In this document: piece after piece, positions 6,105 to 6,168 of the stretch
Numbering within the stretch: position 1 is the first letter of the stretch
How the letters are laid out: each line of letters opens with the position of its first letter
Origin: Actinomycetes bacterium
GTDB taxonomy: Bacteria; Actinomycetota; Actinomycetes; JAJYSQ01
DNA length: 6,168 nt
Direction of reading: 5' to 3'
Assembly (NCBI GenBank): GCA_021793495.1
Contig: JAJYSQ010000116.1
Coordinates: forward strand, 1 to 6,168
Made by a program: the position numbers and the translations under genes
Notes under the pieces: generated by a model
What the model was told of the DNA's origin: nothing
What the model saw: only the letters and a program-made list of their open reading frames with translations
Database searches by the model: none

Positions 6105-6118
6105 GTGACCCCCATCAC
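6105..6118 (+). promoter_or_regulatory. Second CRP-like core site
   Basis: GTGA-CCCCCA-TCAC keeps the four-plus-four core of a CRP-type site but lacks the outer T and A of the consensus. Its centre is 17 bp downstream of the perfect site. It is probably a weaker auxiliary site if real. Confidence 0.4.
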
Positions 6119-6152
6119 TCCCTTGCCGCGGGAGTGGTCCTCCCGGAAGGGG
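6119..6152 (+). promoter_or_regulatory. Potential hairpin pairing with the ribosome binding site of the downstream gene
   Basis: The inner stem CGGGAG (6129-6134) pairs with CTCCCG (6140-6145) around a five-base loop. An outer helix can form between TCCCTT (6119-6124) and AAGGGG (6147-6152), six pairs including one U-G wobble, with a small asymmetric internal loop. The outer helix would cover the Shine-Dalgarno GAAGGGG (6146-6152), four bases before ATG 6157. This is seen by eye; no folding energy was computed, and it matters only if transcription starts upstream of 6119. Confidence 0.4.
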
Positions 6153-6156
6153 TTCC

Positions 6157-6168
6157 ATGACGAACGTC
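6157..6168 (+). CDS. Start of an unidentified rightward gene (3' partial)
   Basis: ATG ACG AAC GTC (MTNV) follows a good ribosome binding site, GGAAGGGG at 6145-6152, and an upstream region with regulatory-looking palindromes. Four codons are too few to identify the product. The gene runs off the right edge. Confidence 0.6.

Noticed and set aside
1..6168. tRNA, rRNA, CRISPR array, insertion sequence or phage genes
   Set aside because: I saw no cloverleaf, regular repeat-spacer pattern, terminal inverted repeats or transposase/phage motifs on either strand.

Overview
The window is a high-G+C actinobacterial segment. Codon third positions are almost all G or C, GTG starts are used, and genes are joined by TGATG or GTGA stop/start overlaps. 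Bases 1 to 5567 are the larger part of a SUF iron-sulfur cluster assembly operon read on the + strand, in the order sufB (5' end cut off by the window), sufD, a small Rieske ferredoxin-like gene, sufC, sufS, sufU and sufT. SufU in place of SufE, and a Rieske gene inside the operon, both fit Actinomycetota. The genus cannot be named from the sequence alone.

The genes form one biochemical unit. SufS, a PLP cysteine desulfurase, takes sulfur from cysteine, and SufU, a zinc sulfurtransferase, carries the persulfide. SufB and SufD are paralogous beta-helix scaffold subunits that, with the SufC ATPase, form the SufBC2D machine that builds the cluster. SufT (DUF59/MIP18 family) acts in maturation or delivery. 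The role of the Rieske protein is not established; it may be an electron carrier or a client. Every junction is tight except a 49-base C-rich, T-free spacer before sufC and a 9-base gap before sufT that holds a perfect Shine-Dalgarno. The operon promoter, and any sufR regulator, would lie left of base 1.

A minus-strand gene (5584-5991) converges on sufT with 16 bases between the stop codons. It encodes an unrecognised protein of about 135 residues with two apparent four-ligand zinc sites. To its right, 5992-6156 is a divergent intergenic region that is less G+C-rich. It holds a TTGACA box overlapping a dyad, a perfect CRP/GlxR-type palindrome, a second CRP-like core 17 bp further on, and a potential hairpin that would pair with the ribosome binding site of the next gene. 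Only four codons (MTNV) of that gene are present.

I see no clear evidence of a wholly new system. The core is a conventional actinobacterial suf operon. The parts most worth a second look are the divergent regulatory region, the small zinc protein and the embedded Rieske gene.
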